DNA of 64,000 bases from Tetraselmis striata (lineage: Eukaryota; Chlorophyta; Chlorodendrophyceae; Chlorodendrales; Chlorodendraceae). Location of the stretch: NCBI GenBank assembly GCA_006384855.1, contig VCJN01001321.1, positions 124,001 to 188,000 on the forward strand. The letters are read 5' to 3'. Each line of letters starts with the position of its first letter. Within the stretch, counting starts at the first letter, position 1. Below are positions 32,644 through 43,899 of the stretch, one piece after another. The notes beneath the pieces were generated by a model. It was given only the letters and a program-made list of their open reading frames with translations. It searched no databases and was not told the origin of the DNA. A program made the position numbers and the translations under genes.

Positions 32644-32664
32644 CTCCAAAACCAACATTGGATA

Positions 32665-33782
32665 TGCGTCGCGGCTGGCCTGCACGCTGATGAATGCTGC
32701 ACTGCACCCAAGGTCTACAAACCCAAGCTACATCACAAGTGAGTCTTAAGTACTGATAGTAGACCCGGGAACTAGGGTATAAACAAACCCTACGGTGCAA
32801 AATGAATTCCACGGTGCAAAATAGGTTAAATTATTGTTGCCCCCAAAAATCGAATTCTTGATTGAAAGATTAGTTTCGACGCAGATTTGAACAAGCAATT
32901 GCGTGGTATTTTCAAAAAGTTTTTTCTGAGCAAACCCTCAGAAGTTACAGCGTTTTAAAGCCAAGGGGGTGTTGCTGAGCGTGGCCGACATTATTGATGG
33001 CATGACAGTATCGCAACGCGACATATGTATTAGCCGCCGCCCACACGGCTGCACCCCAACCAAATGCACCCGGCGAGCCCCTCGCCAACGTGTTTCCTCA
33101 CGCGTTCATGGCCATCCCGCCGTTTGGTTGTCTATTCACGCGCGTCGGCGTGTGCGTGATACCGACCCTGGTTTTGGTGCAGTTGCATGCGACGCCCATC
33201 CACGCACCAAGTGCAGCGTGACACCCTATCTAGTCAAAGGTCTTTTAGCTTCGGTTTGAGCCACTCGTCATGCAGGTTTTATAAAACCCTCTGAGATTCA
33301 AGGGTTTCATCTCATATACCCTACGTTCAGGTACCCTAGACTTCTGAAGTCTTGAGACTGCCGAAAAGGGACCCCATACTTATGTGCAAGGGTGTAGTAC
33401 CTGGAGTCCTGGACCGCGGATGACCACGGATGGAGATGCCAGCCCTGGAGATATTACCCAGCCCGGGGGCGCCAAAAAAACCTACTCAGCCCAGGAGGTA
33501 CCAGTACCCTTTTTGTAATTCACACCATTACGCTGAACGAGCGCGGGCGGCCGCATCGCGTCACCAGCACCAGCATACCGGCAGTACCTCGTGCAGGCGG
33601 GCAGTAAGTCGACAGCGCCAGCATGCGTTGATGCTGCGTAGCGCGCTCGTGAGAAGCGAAAAGTCCGCCGACGCCCGTCTGCGTCACGCAGTCAGAAATT
33701 TCCACCCAGTCTCAGGCGGAAGTAGTCAGATAGTACGCGCTGCAACCGGGACCGTAAAGCGGGGCGTCCGGAGCGACCCGGC
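32665..33782. other. Intergenic, no recognised gene
   Basis: AT-rich near 32,800-32,950, then GC-rich. It contains the dispersed motif acccttttt-gtaattcacacc at 33,507-33,526. Short open frames here have no supporting features. Confidence 0.5.
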
Positions 33783-34280
33783 ATGGAGGGTCTCGGCGAC
33801 ACGGTGATGGTGGTGCGCGGTGGCGAGCTGATCGAGGTGCCGACAGCCACGCTGAGCGGGAAAACACTCGGTCTCTACTTCAGTGCACACTGGTGAGCAG
33901 CCTTGAGGAGACGCTAGTGGCCGAGGTGGGGCGGGAGAGCCGCCGGTGACGGGGTGCCTGGGGGGAGAGCTTCCTCGCTTGCCACGAAGCCAGAGCGTCA
34001 GGAAGCTAGGCTTGGCGGGGGAAACGGAGCGCAGCTTTTACTCTTGGGGTGGGGCGGAGTTTAGGGGCTCTTCAATTTTTTGTGGTGATATATGCTGATA
34101 GTGGCTTGGACTCGTGCGCTATTACACGGTCATTATACTCGTAGTAATACATGGTACACGGTCATATCACAAATTTGCAACACATACCGGTAGCAATTAT
34201 TTCTTCGCTATTATTTATTCGCCCCGACGCCGCAACAAACCTGTCGCTGAAACTCCCTCGGCTCGATTCCGCTCCATTTA

Positions 34281-34313
<33 letters not shown>

Positions 34314-35029
34314 CGGCGGGACTAGCGGGTAGCACAGGTGGGGGCTGATCGCAGCACTCCCGTGTGCCGGCAGGTGCCCGCCCTGTCGCGGGTTCACGCC
34401 GCACCTGAAGACCGTCTACGAGGCGGTGCAGGCGCAGCGGAAGGACTTCGAGGTGATTTTCGTGTCGCGCGACCGCGATGCTGACGCCTTCAAGGAGTAC
34501 TTCAGCTCGATGCCCTGGGCGGCGGTGCCCTTCGACGGCGGCGTGCGCGACAAGCTGTGCACCACCTACGGCGTCAGCGGCATCCCCTGCCTCGTCATCG
34601 TCGGGCCGGACGGCCATGTGATCGCCAAGAATGCCCGCGGGGCCGTGGCGAAGGACCCGACTGGGCAGCAGTTCCCATGGGAGGGCGCGACGGAGCAGCC
34701 GGGGTGAGCATTGGCATATAAAATAAAGAAATGCTCTTATATATAATATACTTACAGCTACACCTACACCTACCTACGCTCGATGTAAGTAAGGTCTCTC
34801 TCTCTCTCTCTCTCCACATAAAAAATATAAGGGTACTGGTACATTATTTACATACAATATATGAACGTAAAAGTACCGCCTCGCTTCCTGCTGTTGCACA
34901 TACTACTACGTGCGCCCTAAGCTGCCCTCATCCCAATCCCTGGGCCGCAGGTCCATGAACTTCCTGCTCATAGCGGCCGTCATCTTCATGCTCCTGCGCT
35001 ACGTTTTGGGCTGGAGCTTTGGCAGCTAG
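33783..35029 (+). CDS. Nucleoredoxin/tryparedoxin-like protein with C-terminal membrane anchor
   Basis: Thiol-disulfide oxidoreductase of the thioredoxin fold. Exons: 33,783-33,892; 34,374-34,703; 34,951-35,029; all phases agree. Exon 1 encodes the first strands (GLYFSAHW). The Trp codon is split by intron 1, and exon 2 continues CPPCRGFTPHL, giving the WCPPC active site typical of nucleoredoxins and tryparedoxins. Exon 2 goes on with EVIFVSRDRDADAFKEYF, MPWAAVPF, and VSGIPCLVIVGPDG with the cis-Pro. Exon 3 adds NFLLIAAVIFMLLRYVLGW and a stop, a single hydrophobic tail that would anchor the protein with the catalytic domain in the cytosol. About 172 residues, so one domain only. Intron 1 contains a ~31-base C run near its acceptor. 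Confidence 0.9.
34281..34311. repeat. Poly-C tract in nucleoredoxin intron 1
   Basis: About 31 C in a row, 60 bases upstream of the exon 2 acceptor, on the sense strand. Confidence 0.9.
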
Positions 35030-36870
35030 AGGCTTGCCGCCCAGGGTGCCATCCCTGGCGAGCATCGCCCAGCGACATTGGGGGACGGTGGCGGTAGGTG
35101 AGCTCCATAGGACAGTAGGGCTTTCTAGGGGAATGTCATATCGGGGTCGGCAGCTCCAGGCAGGCCACCAAGCATCCTTTCGCTCCATGGCCGCCCCCCT
35201 CCCCACTTCAGGGTGGGGGACTCCCTGTGGCTACTCTGGTCCGTCACACCGTCTCATGAGACAGCCGTGGATGCGCTTGTACAGTATTCCAGGCCATAAG
35301 GATGGAGGCATATTGAAATCTGCCCCCTACTTTGTTCACTCTCATTTACTGCAAAGCCTATCATCACGTCAGCGCCCCCACCAGTGGGCATGATTGCATG
35401 ACGTGGCGGGGCATCCTGAGGTGTCAGCCACACCGATGTCAGCCACGTGAGAGGCACACACCCCAACACACACTATCAGCACTCTACTTGCCAATCGGTT
35501 CCTGAAGATGGCGTGAAACCGTCTGATCTGCTCGCGTATCCATCCCGCGGACAAGGAGAAGCAGGGCCGCCAAGCCGCGAAGCAAAATGCGGTGTGAGAC
35601 CAACATCCAGAAGGTACCACGACACACTCCCAATCAGATGTGTAGGGGGGCAGCCCATAGGTCCGATGGCCGTCACTCTGGCTAGGGTTCGGACAACGAG
35701 GTGTGGGCGGTAGCTGCGCCAGGGCTCGCCCTTACCTTATCGAACCCGCGCTCAGTGGCAGGCTTGGCCGGTGATAAGCCCCGCCGGGAAGCACAGCATG
35801 GCCGCCCCTGCTGCAGAATCCACCTTGGGACACCCCAAGCGCCCTGGTATTGTCTGCCAAGCCCCCTCCCTACCCATCCCATGACTACCTATCATTGTCG
35901 CATGAGGTGAACACCATCGTCGACAACCTGCGGAGTTAACGCGACAAGACATGCGCATCGCTCGATGGATGCTGTCCAGCAGCTGCTACTCCAATTTACC
36001 TGTCCACATGCGCCCCGGCATTGCCGATCCGTCGGTAACTGCACAAGCAATATGGTGCTGCGTTGGCACCGGCATCGGTGTAAATCCTGCCTGCCCATGT
36101 CCGAGATCCCCAATAAGGAAGCACAAATAAGGCTCAGGACGACACCTCGGTAGGATGCATTGGCATATGTAGCCCACTGTTGCAGCACCCCGTGATGTTG
36201 GCTGCGTCTCCATGTAAGGGGGGTAAACAGGTGAGATGCTCCTCCAAGGTTAAGAAGGCGACCCGCATGGCACATGCGGTGGCATAAGAGGCTGCGCTGA
36301 TGAGCGAATGCTACAGATAATGATAGGTAGACAGATGGATGGATGGATGGATGATAGTGCAGATGCGGCCACAAGAACACTGCGAAGAAGAAGCCCGCCA
36401 CCTACATGTGGGGGGTAGATAAAACTAGACAAACCATGTGGCGGAACTGAGGCAATTGTTCCTGCAGTTTGCATGCGAGCCCAATTCGGAGGCTTGTACC
36501 AGGGTCTCTGGTTGTGGGGGTAGAAATAACCACATTGGCGCATCGCGGCTTTGAGATACTTACACCCGTGTTGACATCAGGGTTGAAACCACACTAACAA
36601 TTCAAGGCAATTGCCAATAAGCGTGTCCATTTCATCAAGGCGCCTTGATTTCATCGCCGTAACTGCGTGCATTATGAAAGCCGGACGGGAGGCGGTCCAC
36701 TACATCTCTCTGCATACGGTGGAATTCTAGAGCCTGGTAGAATTTCTTTTTCATACCGCCCTCTATCCCTTGCAATATTGGGAACGATAGAGCTACTATC
36801 TGTGTTTTTTATTCGCTGTCCAGTGCACACGGCCGGACTGTCCGCAAGGCTACTCGCACGCCTGCATCAG
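35030..36870. other. Intergenic region with short (GGAT)n repeat
   Basis: Convergent space between the nucleoredoxin-like gene (+) and glycosyltransferase gene 1 (-). No exon is convincing. A short ggat repeat (about five units) lies at 36,332-36,352. Confidence 0.5.
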
Positions 36871-39770
36871 CTACCTGTGGGTAGCGTGCATGGCGTCGTC
36901 GTCATCGTCGTCCGGGCGGCGCGCCCAGCGAGCCCGCACGATGGCGTTCGGATGGGCGCGGGGTGCCGGCTTCCGCGCCGCAGACACGGCCACTGGCTTT
37001 TGGCTAGTACTGGCGCTCGACTCGTCGTCCAGCGTGCCCTGGATCTCTGGCCGATACGCGCACAGCCCGATGCGCTGGCAGAGCTTCCAATACACGTTCT
37101 CCGGGTTGAGCGCTGTCAAGGTCCACTCCACCACCTCGCGCCGCGCCTTTCGGGAGCCCATCCCTATCTCGACTCGCTGCATGAAGCGGCCGAGCTGCGC
37201 GTTGAAGTCGGGCAGGCTGCTGTCCCATGGCACGGGCGTCACAAACGGCTGCTCCAGCAGCGGCTGCGGCACGCCGGCCTTGGTGCTGAGGAAGAGCGGC
37301 ATGCCGGCATACAGCCCTTCGTAGGCTGCGGGCAAATGGAGCAAGTGCCCGCCGCGCTGTCAGCGATTCAATTGAGAAACTACCGTAGAAATGAGCAATA
37401 GTCATTGAAGGCATGAACAGGTTCCATAGGTCCTGGCGAGGCCCAGCAAGGAGGTGAAAGGGAGGGAAAGAGGGGATCCCACCTGCACGCGGGTTGTTGT
37501 CAAAATGAGACCACAGGATCTGCCCGGCTGCCCGGCAAGCGTGGTCCATCAGCTCCGGCTTGCTCACGCGGCTGTGCACCTTGACCTTGATGCCGCGCTT
37601 TTTCCCCACCTCCGTCAGCGTCCGAACCAGCTTGCGCCCATCATAGGTGCTGAGGCCGCCGCTGCCGTAGAAGTGCACAGTGTAGCCGCGCAGCAGCTCG
37701 GGGTCCGCCTGCTCCAGAAACTTGAGCTGCCCCTTGTAGCGCAGGAACCGCGCCACGTAGAGCAGGTCCTTCTTCTTGTCATCGGCGCGCCAGCAGTGCT
37801 TCAGCTTCTCCAGGATCTCGTCGTCGCCGCCCATGGGCTTGAAGAAGGAGTCGTCCGGGATGATGTGGTCGAAGCCGAAGATGTTCTGCGGCTTGTTCAG
37901 CGCCTGCAGGCTGCGCACCGGGATGTGCACCTTGAGCGTGGCGTTTTTGTCCCACAGCTGGTCCAGCGCGTTCAGGCTGAGGAAGGACGCCCTGTCGCTG
38001 GGCCTCTCCGCGCACTCCTGCTTTGTGTTGATGGAATTCTTCATGGAGTGCAGCGCGCAGCCCACCGAGCCGGTGCCGATAGCCAACACCAGGTCGCCTG
38101 CACCGATGCCGTCCTCCACTAGCGTGGAGCAGCCTGCCCGCTCAAGCGCATCCCACTGCTTTCTGTAAGCACGGCTGCGCTTCGACAGCTCCGGGCTCAG
38201 GCAGACACTGCAGTCCATGGATTTCCCGTCCACCACCTTCCCATAGAACAGCCGCTTGCTGACATGCACCTGCCGGGCGCTCCAGTTGATGACCGGCACC
38301 TGTTGCACAGAAAGAGGCACAGTCGGTGGTACGGATGAGATGTCAGCAGGCCTTCAATTATATACAATCCTTACAATTGGTACTCATTTCCCCAAAATTA
38401 AATGGTAATTAATTAATCCAAAATATTACACGACGCGCCGATAACGCGCCGCGCGATACCAACGCTGGCGCAGCGACTAGTCGCCACGGGTACAGGGTAC
38501 GAGTGCCAGTAGTCGCTACCCATACCGCTAGTGTATAGCGACTAGTTATTGAAGGCTCTCGGGGTCATTTTATCCATAATGCACTCACAGGTCATAGCCG
38601 CTAGCGACCACCGTTATTGATACCCATTCTGTGGTGACCGGGGTGTGGACGTGTGGACCGCTGATGTAGACTGCAATACTAATCGTGCATGACTATACCG
38701 CCGTTCTGCTTAAATGTAGGGTTTTTCCTCCCCCAGTACTTTGCGTGAATTCTCCGGACGCTCTCCCTGTAACCAAAAAGTTCACTATACCGCCGCCGGC
38801 GTGCGCTGCCGGTAGGTGTACAAGTACGAGGTACCCGGGCCGGGGCGGCTAGGATATTTTCATAATATTCCCTATATTATTATTATATTCTCTGCTGACA
38901 TGCTGCAAGTATTCGACCACAGGGTAATCGACGGTACAATACATCAGTGGTACCATACATGTACAGGTACTGGTACATACTACCGGCATGACTATCCCGT
39001 ACTAGTGGGCAAACCGTACGTCCGCACGTCGCGATAACATATTGTTAAACATTTCCCACTGCATAAGTTCGTATATGACTCGCGTTTGAGACACCCCGGC
39101 CGAAGGAACAACACCCGGACGATTTCGTCCTCCGTACCACTCCGTACTCTGGTGTAGCTTCCGCGTAGCAGCCACCGCCACCGTAAATCCGAGTGTAGTA
39201 CCAGTAGTACCGACTGTAGTTTCCGTAATCCGGTATGAGGACTATCGTTACCTGGGTATGGTATCGTTACCTGGCTCAGGCTGAGCAAGCGTTCCTGCTT
39301 GACCGCTCTGTCTAGCCACAGCGCTACGCAGACGAGAGAGAAGAGCAGCGGCGGGAGGTTCGGCGGGGGCAAGTACCAGAGAGAGGGAAATGTATAGGGT
39401 GTTAGAGGTAGTCGTGGTAGTGTGTGTGTGTTTGTGGTGGTGGGGGGGGGGGGGGGGGGGGGGGTTGGAGGTTGCCTACGTGAGGGAAGACGCGCGCCAG
39501 GTATCGCGGCAGCTCGCCTCGCCAGTCGGAGGAGCGGCACACCGCCGGCAGCATTGCGGCAAGGATTATTCGCTTCACCGACGCACCTAGCGGCGTCAGC
39601 GGGTACATCGTATCCTGCTTCTCCTTAAACGCAGATTGGTGAATGAGTTCACTTGCTTCGCTGCACAGCAGGGGCAGCACCAGTCCCAGGAACAGCAACG
39701 CGCTCTGCTGCCGCCGGCGAGCACCCACGCTGCATCCTCGGCTGCCATGACGCCCCGGTCCCTGCACCAT
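36871..39770 (-). CDS. GT4-like glycosyltransferase, type II membrane protein, copy 1
   Basis: Exons: 39,770-39,480; 38,299-37,483; 37,325-36,871. Exon 1 gives a short basic start, a hydrophobic signal anchor (SALLFLGLVLPLLC), a stem, and the family-specific YPLTPLGASVKRI...LPAVCRSSDWRGELPRY. Exon 2 holds VPVINW, GDLVLAIGTGSVGC, TLKVHIPVR, NIFGFDHIIPDDSFFKPMG, LLYVARFLRYKGQLKFLEQA and VHFYGSGG, consistent with a GT-B fold using a nucleotide sugar. Exon 3 holds AYEGLYAGMPLFLSTKAG, matching the donor-binding region of GT4-type enzymes. The tail is acidic and His-containing. The 1.18-kb intron 1 carries a ~22-base G run (C on the sense strand) right after the donor. Donor and acceptor sugars are unknown. 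Confidence 0.75.
39443..39464. repeat. Poly-G tract next to the exon 1 donor of glycosyltransferase copy 1
   Basis: About 22 G on the plus strand, equal to a C run on the sense strand, about 15 bases inside intron 1. Confidence 0.9.
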
Positions 39771-40918
39771 GCTACCCACGGGGTACACAGCCTCCGTAGC
39801 TGACCGCACAGGTAGTGATCTCGGGCCTTCAAGGGCTCGGAAGTTGAAATGCTCCATGCACACAAGGGCGCTGAGCTGCGAAGAGCAGACAGCGACTGCC
39901 AATCGACAAGCCGATCAGCGTGGTGGCAAGCGTCGCGTTGTGGTGGTGGGCCTCTCCTGGTACCGCCTCATTATACGATTACGAGGCGATGGGCAACCTG
40001 TGTGTGCAGATATGACGCGCGACGCGACGTCGGCGCGCGACAACGCGCCATCAGCAGCAATACAGGTGTGAATTACAAAAAAGGCAGTTCCCCAGAATTA
40101 GAAAATCAACACAGCAGCAATACAGGTAGGGATCATGGTACCCGCCCGCAAGCATTGTAGACCTGTACAGTAGTCGCTAATCCTTGGTAGTATTATTTTA
40201 AAACTGAGAGCAGTGATAGCTTTGATAGCACAAGTATACGCGGCAGCTCCTGGCACCGCAGCAGCGCAAGTATCCGTATGTATTTATTCGTAGCATTACT
40301 AAGGATTTGCGCAAGCATTATCATAGGGCGCAAGTACATTATTCGAGGACCCGCGCGCTGACCCGGGCGCGCGCTATTCACCGGTTCGCGCGCGTAGGAT
40401 ACACGGTATATTAATGAAAAAGGGTTACAAAGAAGGGGGCCAGTCGCTCCGCCAAAAGTGCAGATCTCTTGCAAGATTTTGGCAGCGAGGGCAGCACGCC
40501 CTCAGTGCGCAATAATAAGGGAATCGGGAGGGAAGGTTTGTGTGAGTGGGAACTCGCGCAAAAGCAGGAGGTGGTCGCCCCGCTGAGTAGCGGAGCGTGT
40601 TATGCAGTAGTATATGGACGTGTTGTCCCGCGCTGCGACGCTGGTGGTTAATCGCATTTGAGTGAGAAGCCGAAACGTCTCCAATTGGCGCGGCACGATC
40701 GCCAGCCGGCCGCCCCAAGACATCAGTCAGCCAAAGAAGTGTCATGCTGCGCAGTAGTCGTGTCGATGTAGTCCAGCACTACTACGTCGGACTGCTCCTC
40801 GCCCCAGCAGCCGCCGAAATGTTTGATTGTATGCATTATCATCACGCCGATTATGTGGGCGGGAGTAGTCGCTCCTTATCGTAGCGAATAATGCGACGCC
40901 AGGCGAATCCCCCCGGGG
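39771..40918. other. Intergenic, dispersed motifs
   Basis: Contains ggtgtgaattacaaaaaagg (40,066-40,085), a gatcaacacagcagcaatac-like phrase also related to 17,085, and gtcgctaatcctt (about 40,172). No gene seen. Confidence 0.45.
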
Positions 40919-41319
40919 TCAGCTCATCGTGCACGGCCGTGAGCACGAGCTGCGGCGCTGGTGAGGGTGTCTACTTTCCAGGACGCGTACTTCTCGCCGT
41001 GACCCACGACTTATCTCGCCGCGGGCATTCGTCCGCCGGGCAGAGTCCAGACACCGCATCAGCAGGTCGGCGACGTAGTCCGGATGCGCCTCCACTGGCA
41101 ACTGGCATATAATAGCCAAGTCTACACTGGGGTACCATATTTGCCCTTCTTGACGCGATGGTACAGGAGAATCTCCCGGTGCGCCGGTACTACGAGGTCC
41201 CCGGACATGCACTCGACTCCCGCCCCGCCACGCGACAGGAACAAGAGGAGGACGATCACGGCCACGGCCGCTTGGAACAAGTACACACGTGGCAGCACGG
41301 CGTGTTGCTCCGCACTCAA
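40919..41319 (-). CDS. Possible 5' part of a membrane-anchored protein, incomplete
   Basis: Minus-strand frame starting at 41,319 encodes a short start, a strong hydrophobic segment (VYLFQAAVAVIVLLLFL) and a lumenal-looking part ending LLYHRVKKGKYGTP. The next minus-strand frame continues with SVDLAIICQLPVEAHPDYV and DLLMRCLDSARR, so an unrecognised splice or a frameshift lies near 41,130. The 5' flank is a LINE insertion at 41,390. No family is recognised; it might be another type II secretory-pathway enzyme. Confidence 0.35.
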
Positions 41320-41376
41320 GGTCGGCCCAACTCCCTCGCAAGGTTCCCGCTAGGGCCAGCGCCTTATACAGTACCT

Positions 41377-41907
41377 AAACTAAGTACCTTCCTTTCGCCG
41401 TTTCCGAGTTTGGCTCGCTGGCCCCGCACGCCGAGGCTTTCTTGGTGGAGCTCGCGAAAGCTAGCCACGCACACACAAGCCAAAACATCGGCCAGCTCCT
41501 GTCTGCGTGGCGCCGTCGTTTCTCCTTGCTCATCAACATGTATGGCACATGCAGACAACGTTCTTGGCGGGGTCGCGGCCGCGCGTGCGGCACGTGATGG
41601 TGCTCCTGCGCCTGCGTCGGCTGCGTCGCTCGTCGGCTTGTGTTGCTATGACCCGGGTCATTGGCTGCAAGCGTCCTCGCCGCGGCTGATAGCCTACCCC
41701 GGGGCGGGGGTCCCTTTGGTTCCTGGCAGCTAAGCGACTTCGTGGTTCCCTTGGCTCCTTCTTGGTTCTTGGCTCCCTGTCCTCCTGCTCGACCTTTGTT
41801 TCAGGCTTATGTCTCGTTTTTGCTGGCAACCTTTCATAGTTGTTGTTAGTTCTGTTTGTAGTGCGCTTTTGTGAAAGCCCTTATGTAATATTAAAAACTA
41901 AGTACCT
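41377..41907 (+). mobile_element. Second 5'-truncated copy of the 16-kb LINE, with target-site duplication
   Basis: The insert spans 41,390-41,894 (505 bp) and is flanked by the 13-bp direct repeat aaactaagtacct (41,377-41,389; 41,895-41,907). It matches the 3' half of the 16-kb LINE almost base for base (ttcgccgtttccgagtttgg onward), including the shared 3' end ttgtagtgcgcttttgtgaa...tgtaat. Small length differences relative to the 16-kb copy show it is not intact. Confidence 0.9.
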
Positions 41908-43344
41908 GATAACCTTAAAGCAAGATGCTTTAGTGCGGACAAGGAGAAGGTTTCCAACAAAGGTAATTATTACATTGTAGTGTAACAATTACTTGCACTA
42001 AAGCATCTTAGCACTTCACGTCCCCCTCCTCCGCCTCTACCAAGACGTACACGGCTTTATACAATCATTGGCTTGACAACCGATTGCACGCAGGCGCTAG
42101 GCTTGGAGATGCAATCTAGTCTTGGACCCATCGGGATTGCTGCGGACAGCCTCATCGGGCATTGGCAAAGGCATGCGGGTGTAATGTGGCCATACGCACG
42201 TCGGTTTGAAGTGTAATAGGTCACACTGGTCGCGCGTAGCGTACGGGCAATAAGCAATTGAGCAATACGGGTATGAGTATATATGGAGATATGAATATGC
42301 AGCAGTTGTTTATTTTACGAGTATTGGTACGAATGCAATGAGTAGTATGAGTTTGCAGGTAGGGTTATAGTGATAAGCCTAACATTCCACCCCGGCCCCC
42401 AAGAACTAGGCCTACGGGATACGCAGAGGGAAGCGGGCGGGGTATGTACTTTGCGGACATGGCAAGATATAATGGGCTATAAGTAAACATTTGATGGAGG
42501 GAAGGGGTTCATCGTGCGTAATGGTGTGGCATATCGATTAATGTATAGCTCCCATGGGTCGTGGGAGTCGTCGTAGCCGGACCTGTGTACTAAAAAAACC
42601 AAGGCAGGGCCGCGTGCATGATTCAAGGACTGCTGGTATGGTCGCGGATGGCATCGACGATGAATTCGTCTTGCGGGGGCTCGACCCGGCCGAGAACGGT
42701 ATCATCGGGGGTGCCCGGGGATTCACAGCCTATAAAAGCAAGAGATGCGGAACACAGGATGCGGTTGTCCATAGCGGGAGGCAAGCGGAGGTGGTTGATG
42801 GCTTATTTTGTGAGGAAATATTGCGGACGATGAGGTATAGATAGGCCGATATATTGTTGACGAAATTAGCTAACGGGTTGAGCAAAGAAAGAGGTGTTAA
42901 GTGGTCGGACAGGCACACCCGATCGCTTTCGTGAAATTCATCGGGACGTTCTACGGTTGGCGGAAGCTATTTGATAGCCGTTGGCGAGTGTAAAGTCCTC
43001 CGTGACTAGGGCGTGTGTGTTTTGTATTCTTTGCAGAATGTCAATGCGGTATACATTCCTCCGCACATCCCGACAGTCCCTGAAATGAAGTTACCATGCA
43101 TGCTGTCCAAATCCCGTACCTTCCACAACCTTACCACACCCACCCACCGGAAAAAAACACGGTACGCTTCCGAAGACCACCATACACGGCACCCCCGCTA
43201 CGGCAAGGGGGGGCAATATCAAGCGGCATGGAAGGAGGAGGGGCGCGGGCGAAGAGGAGAAATCACCGGGCAGCAACGGAGCACGCCCCTAGAGCATCCC
43301 ACCCAGCTCATGCACCTACAGCCACAGCCTGAGCGGCAACCGCC
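41908..43344. other. No recognised gene
   Basis: Mixed-composition DNA between a LINE insertion and a Ty3 fossil. Some of it may be decayed retroelement, but no motif is readable. Confidence 0.4.
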
Positions 43345-43863
43345 ATGACCGGAGTGCAGGCGGACGACGAGGACGAGCTTGAACTGAACTACGAGGAGAA
43401 CTACAGCACCATGGATGTGGACAGCACCCAACGCGGAGCAGCGAAGACACCAGGTATGGCTGACATTACCCTCGACTCCCTCCAACGCTCAATAGCGCAA
43501 CGTGCAAAACGACTGGTCGAGCTTCAACAGCTCACCACCGCAACCACAGAGCTGCCCGCTCTGTCCTCCTCATCTAGCCAGCCTGCACTCACGACCAAAC
43601 TAGCCAAACTCACAGCGAAGTCGCATCGACTGTGTAACCCACGGCGCTACTCGATCCGGCTCGAACACCACCCCCGCCAACCCCTCGCTCCCAGCAGCAG
43701 GCAAGGGCAAGGCAGCCGCATCTGCCAAGCACAATGCCAGGTAGGCGCGGCTTGCTGCTGCTACGGTTGCGGGTGGCGCCGCTTGAGCGACTACGACCCC
43801 TGGGCTGCTACTTCTTGTGCTTGGCAGATGCGGCTGCCTTGCCCTTGCATCCGTAATCCCTAG
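43345..43863 (+). CDS. Open frame of 172 codons, unknown
   Basis: Starts with an acidic segment (DDEDELELNYEENYSTMDVD) and continues with a helical, Gln/Leu/Thr-rich part (LQRSIAQRAKRLVELQQL). Third positions are GC-rich. It could be a gag-like or accessory frame of a retroelement, since it adjoins a Ty3 fossil, or a chance frame. No homologue is recognised. Confidence 0.25.
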   Translation: MTGVQADDEDELELNYEENYSTMDVDSTQRGAAKTPGMADITLDSLQRSIAQRAKRLVELQQLTTATTELPALSSSSSQPALTTKLAKLTAKSHRLCNPRRYSIRLEHHPRQPLAPSSRQGQGSRICQAQCQVGAACCCYGCGWRRLSDYDPWAATSCAWQMRLPCPCIRNP

Positions 43864-43899
43864 GGCGGTTCCCGCAGCGGTTTCGATAAACCAGACGGT

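Larger units (their letters stand above)
20521..32664. mobile_element. ~12-kb DNA transposon with transposase-like and DNA-methyltransferase-like genes
   Basis: Proposed limits come from an imperfect inverted pair: tatgaatgccggttggttca onward at 20,521-20,560, and on the minus strand tatccaatgttggttttgga onward, ending near 32,664. Both lead into ttttgt-c-caa...ggga(c)aa. Inside are two divergent spliced genes (28,040 down to 20,773; 28,585 up to 32,549), three 24-bp repeat arrays and several TTTTGTCCC/GGGACAAAA palindromes. A target-site duplication was not found, so the exact ends are open. Large eukaryotic DNA transposons carrying epigenetic enzymes are known (for example KDZ elements with TET/JBP genes). 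Whether this one belongs to a described superfamily is not known to me. Confidence 0.65.

Noticed and set aside
42500-42920. Retroelement RT region left of the Ty3 fossil
   Set aside because: On the minus strand RT should lie to the right of integrase, and no RT motif is readable here.
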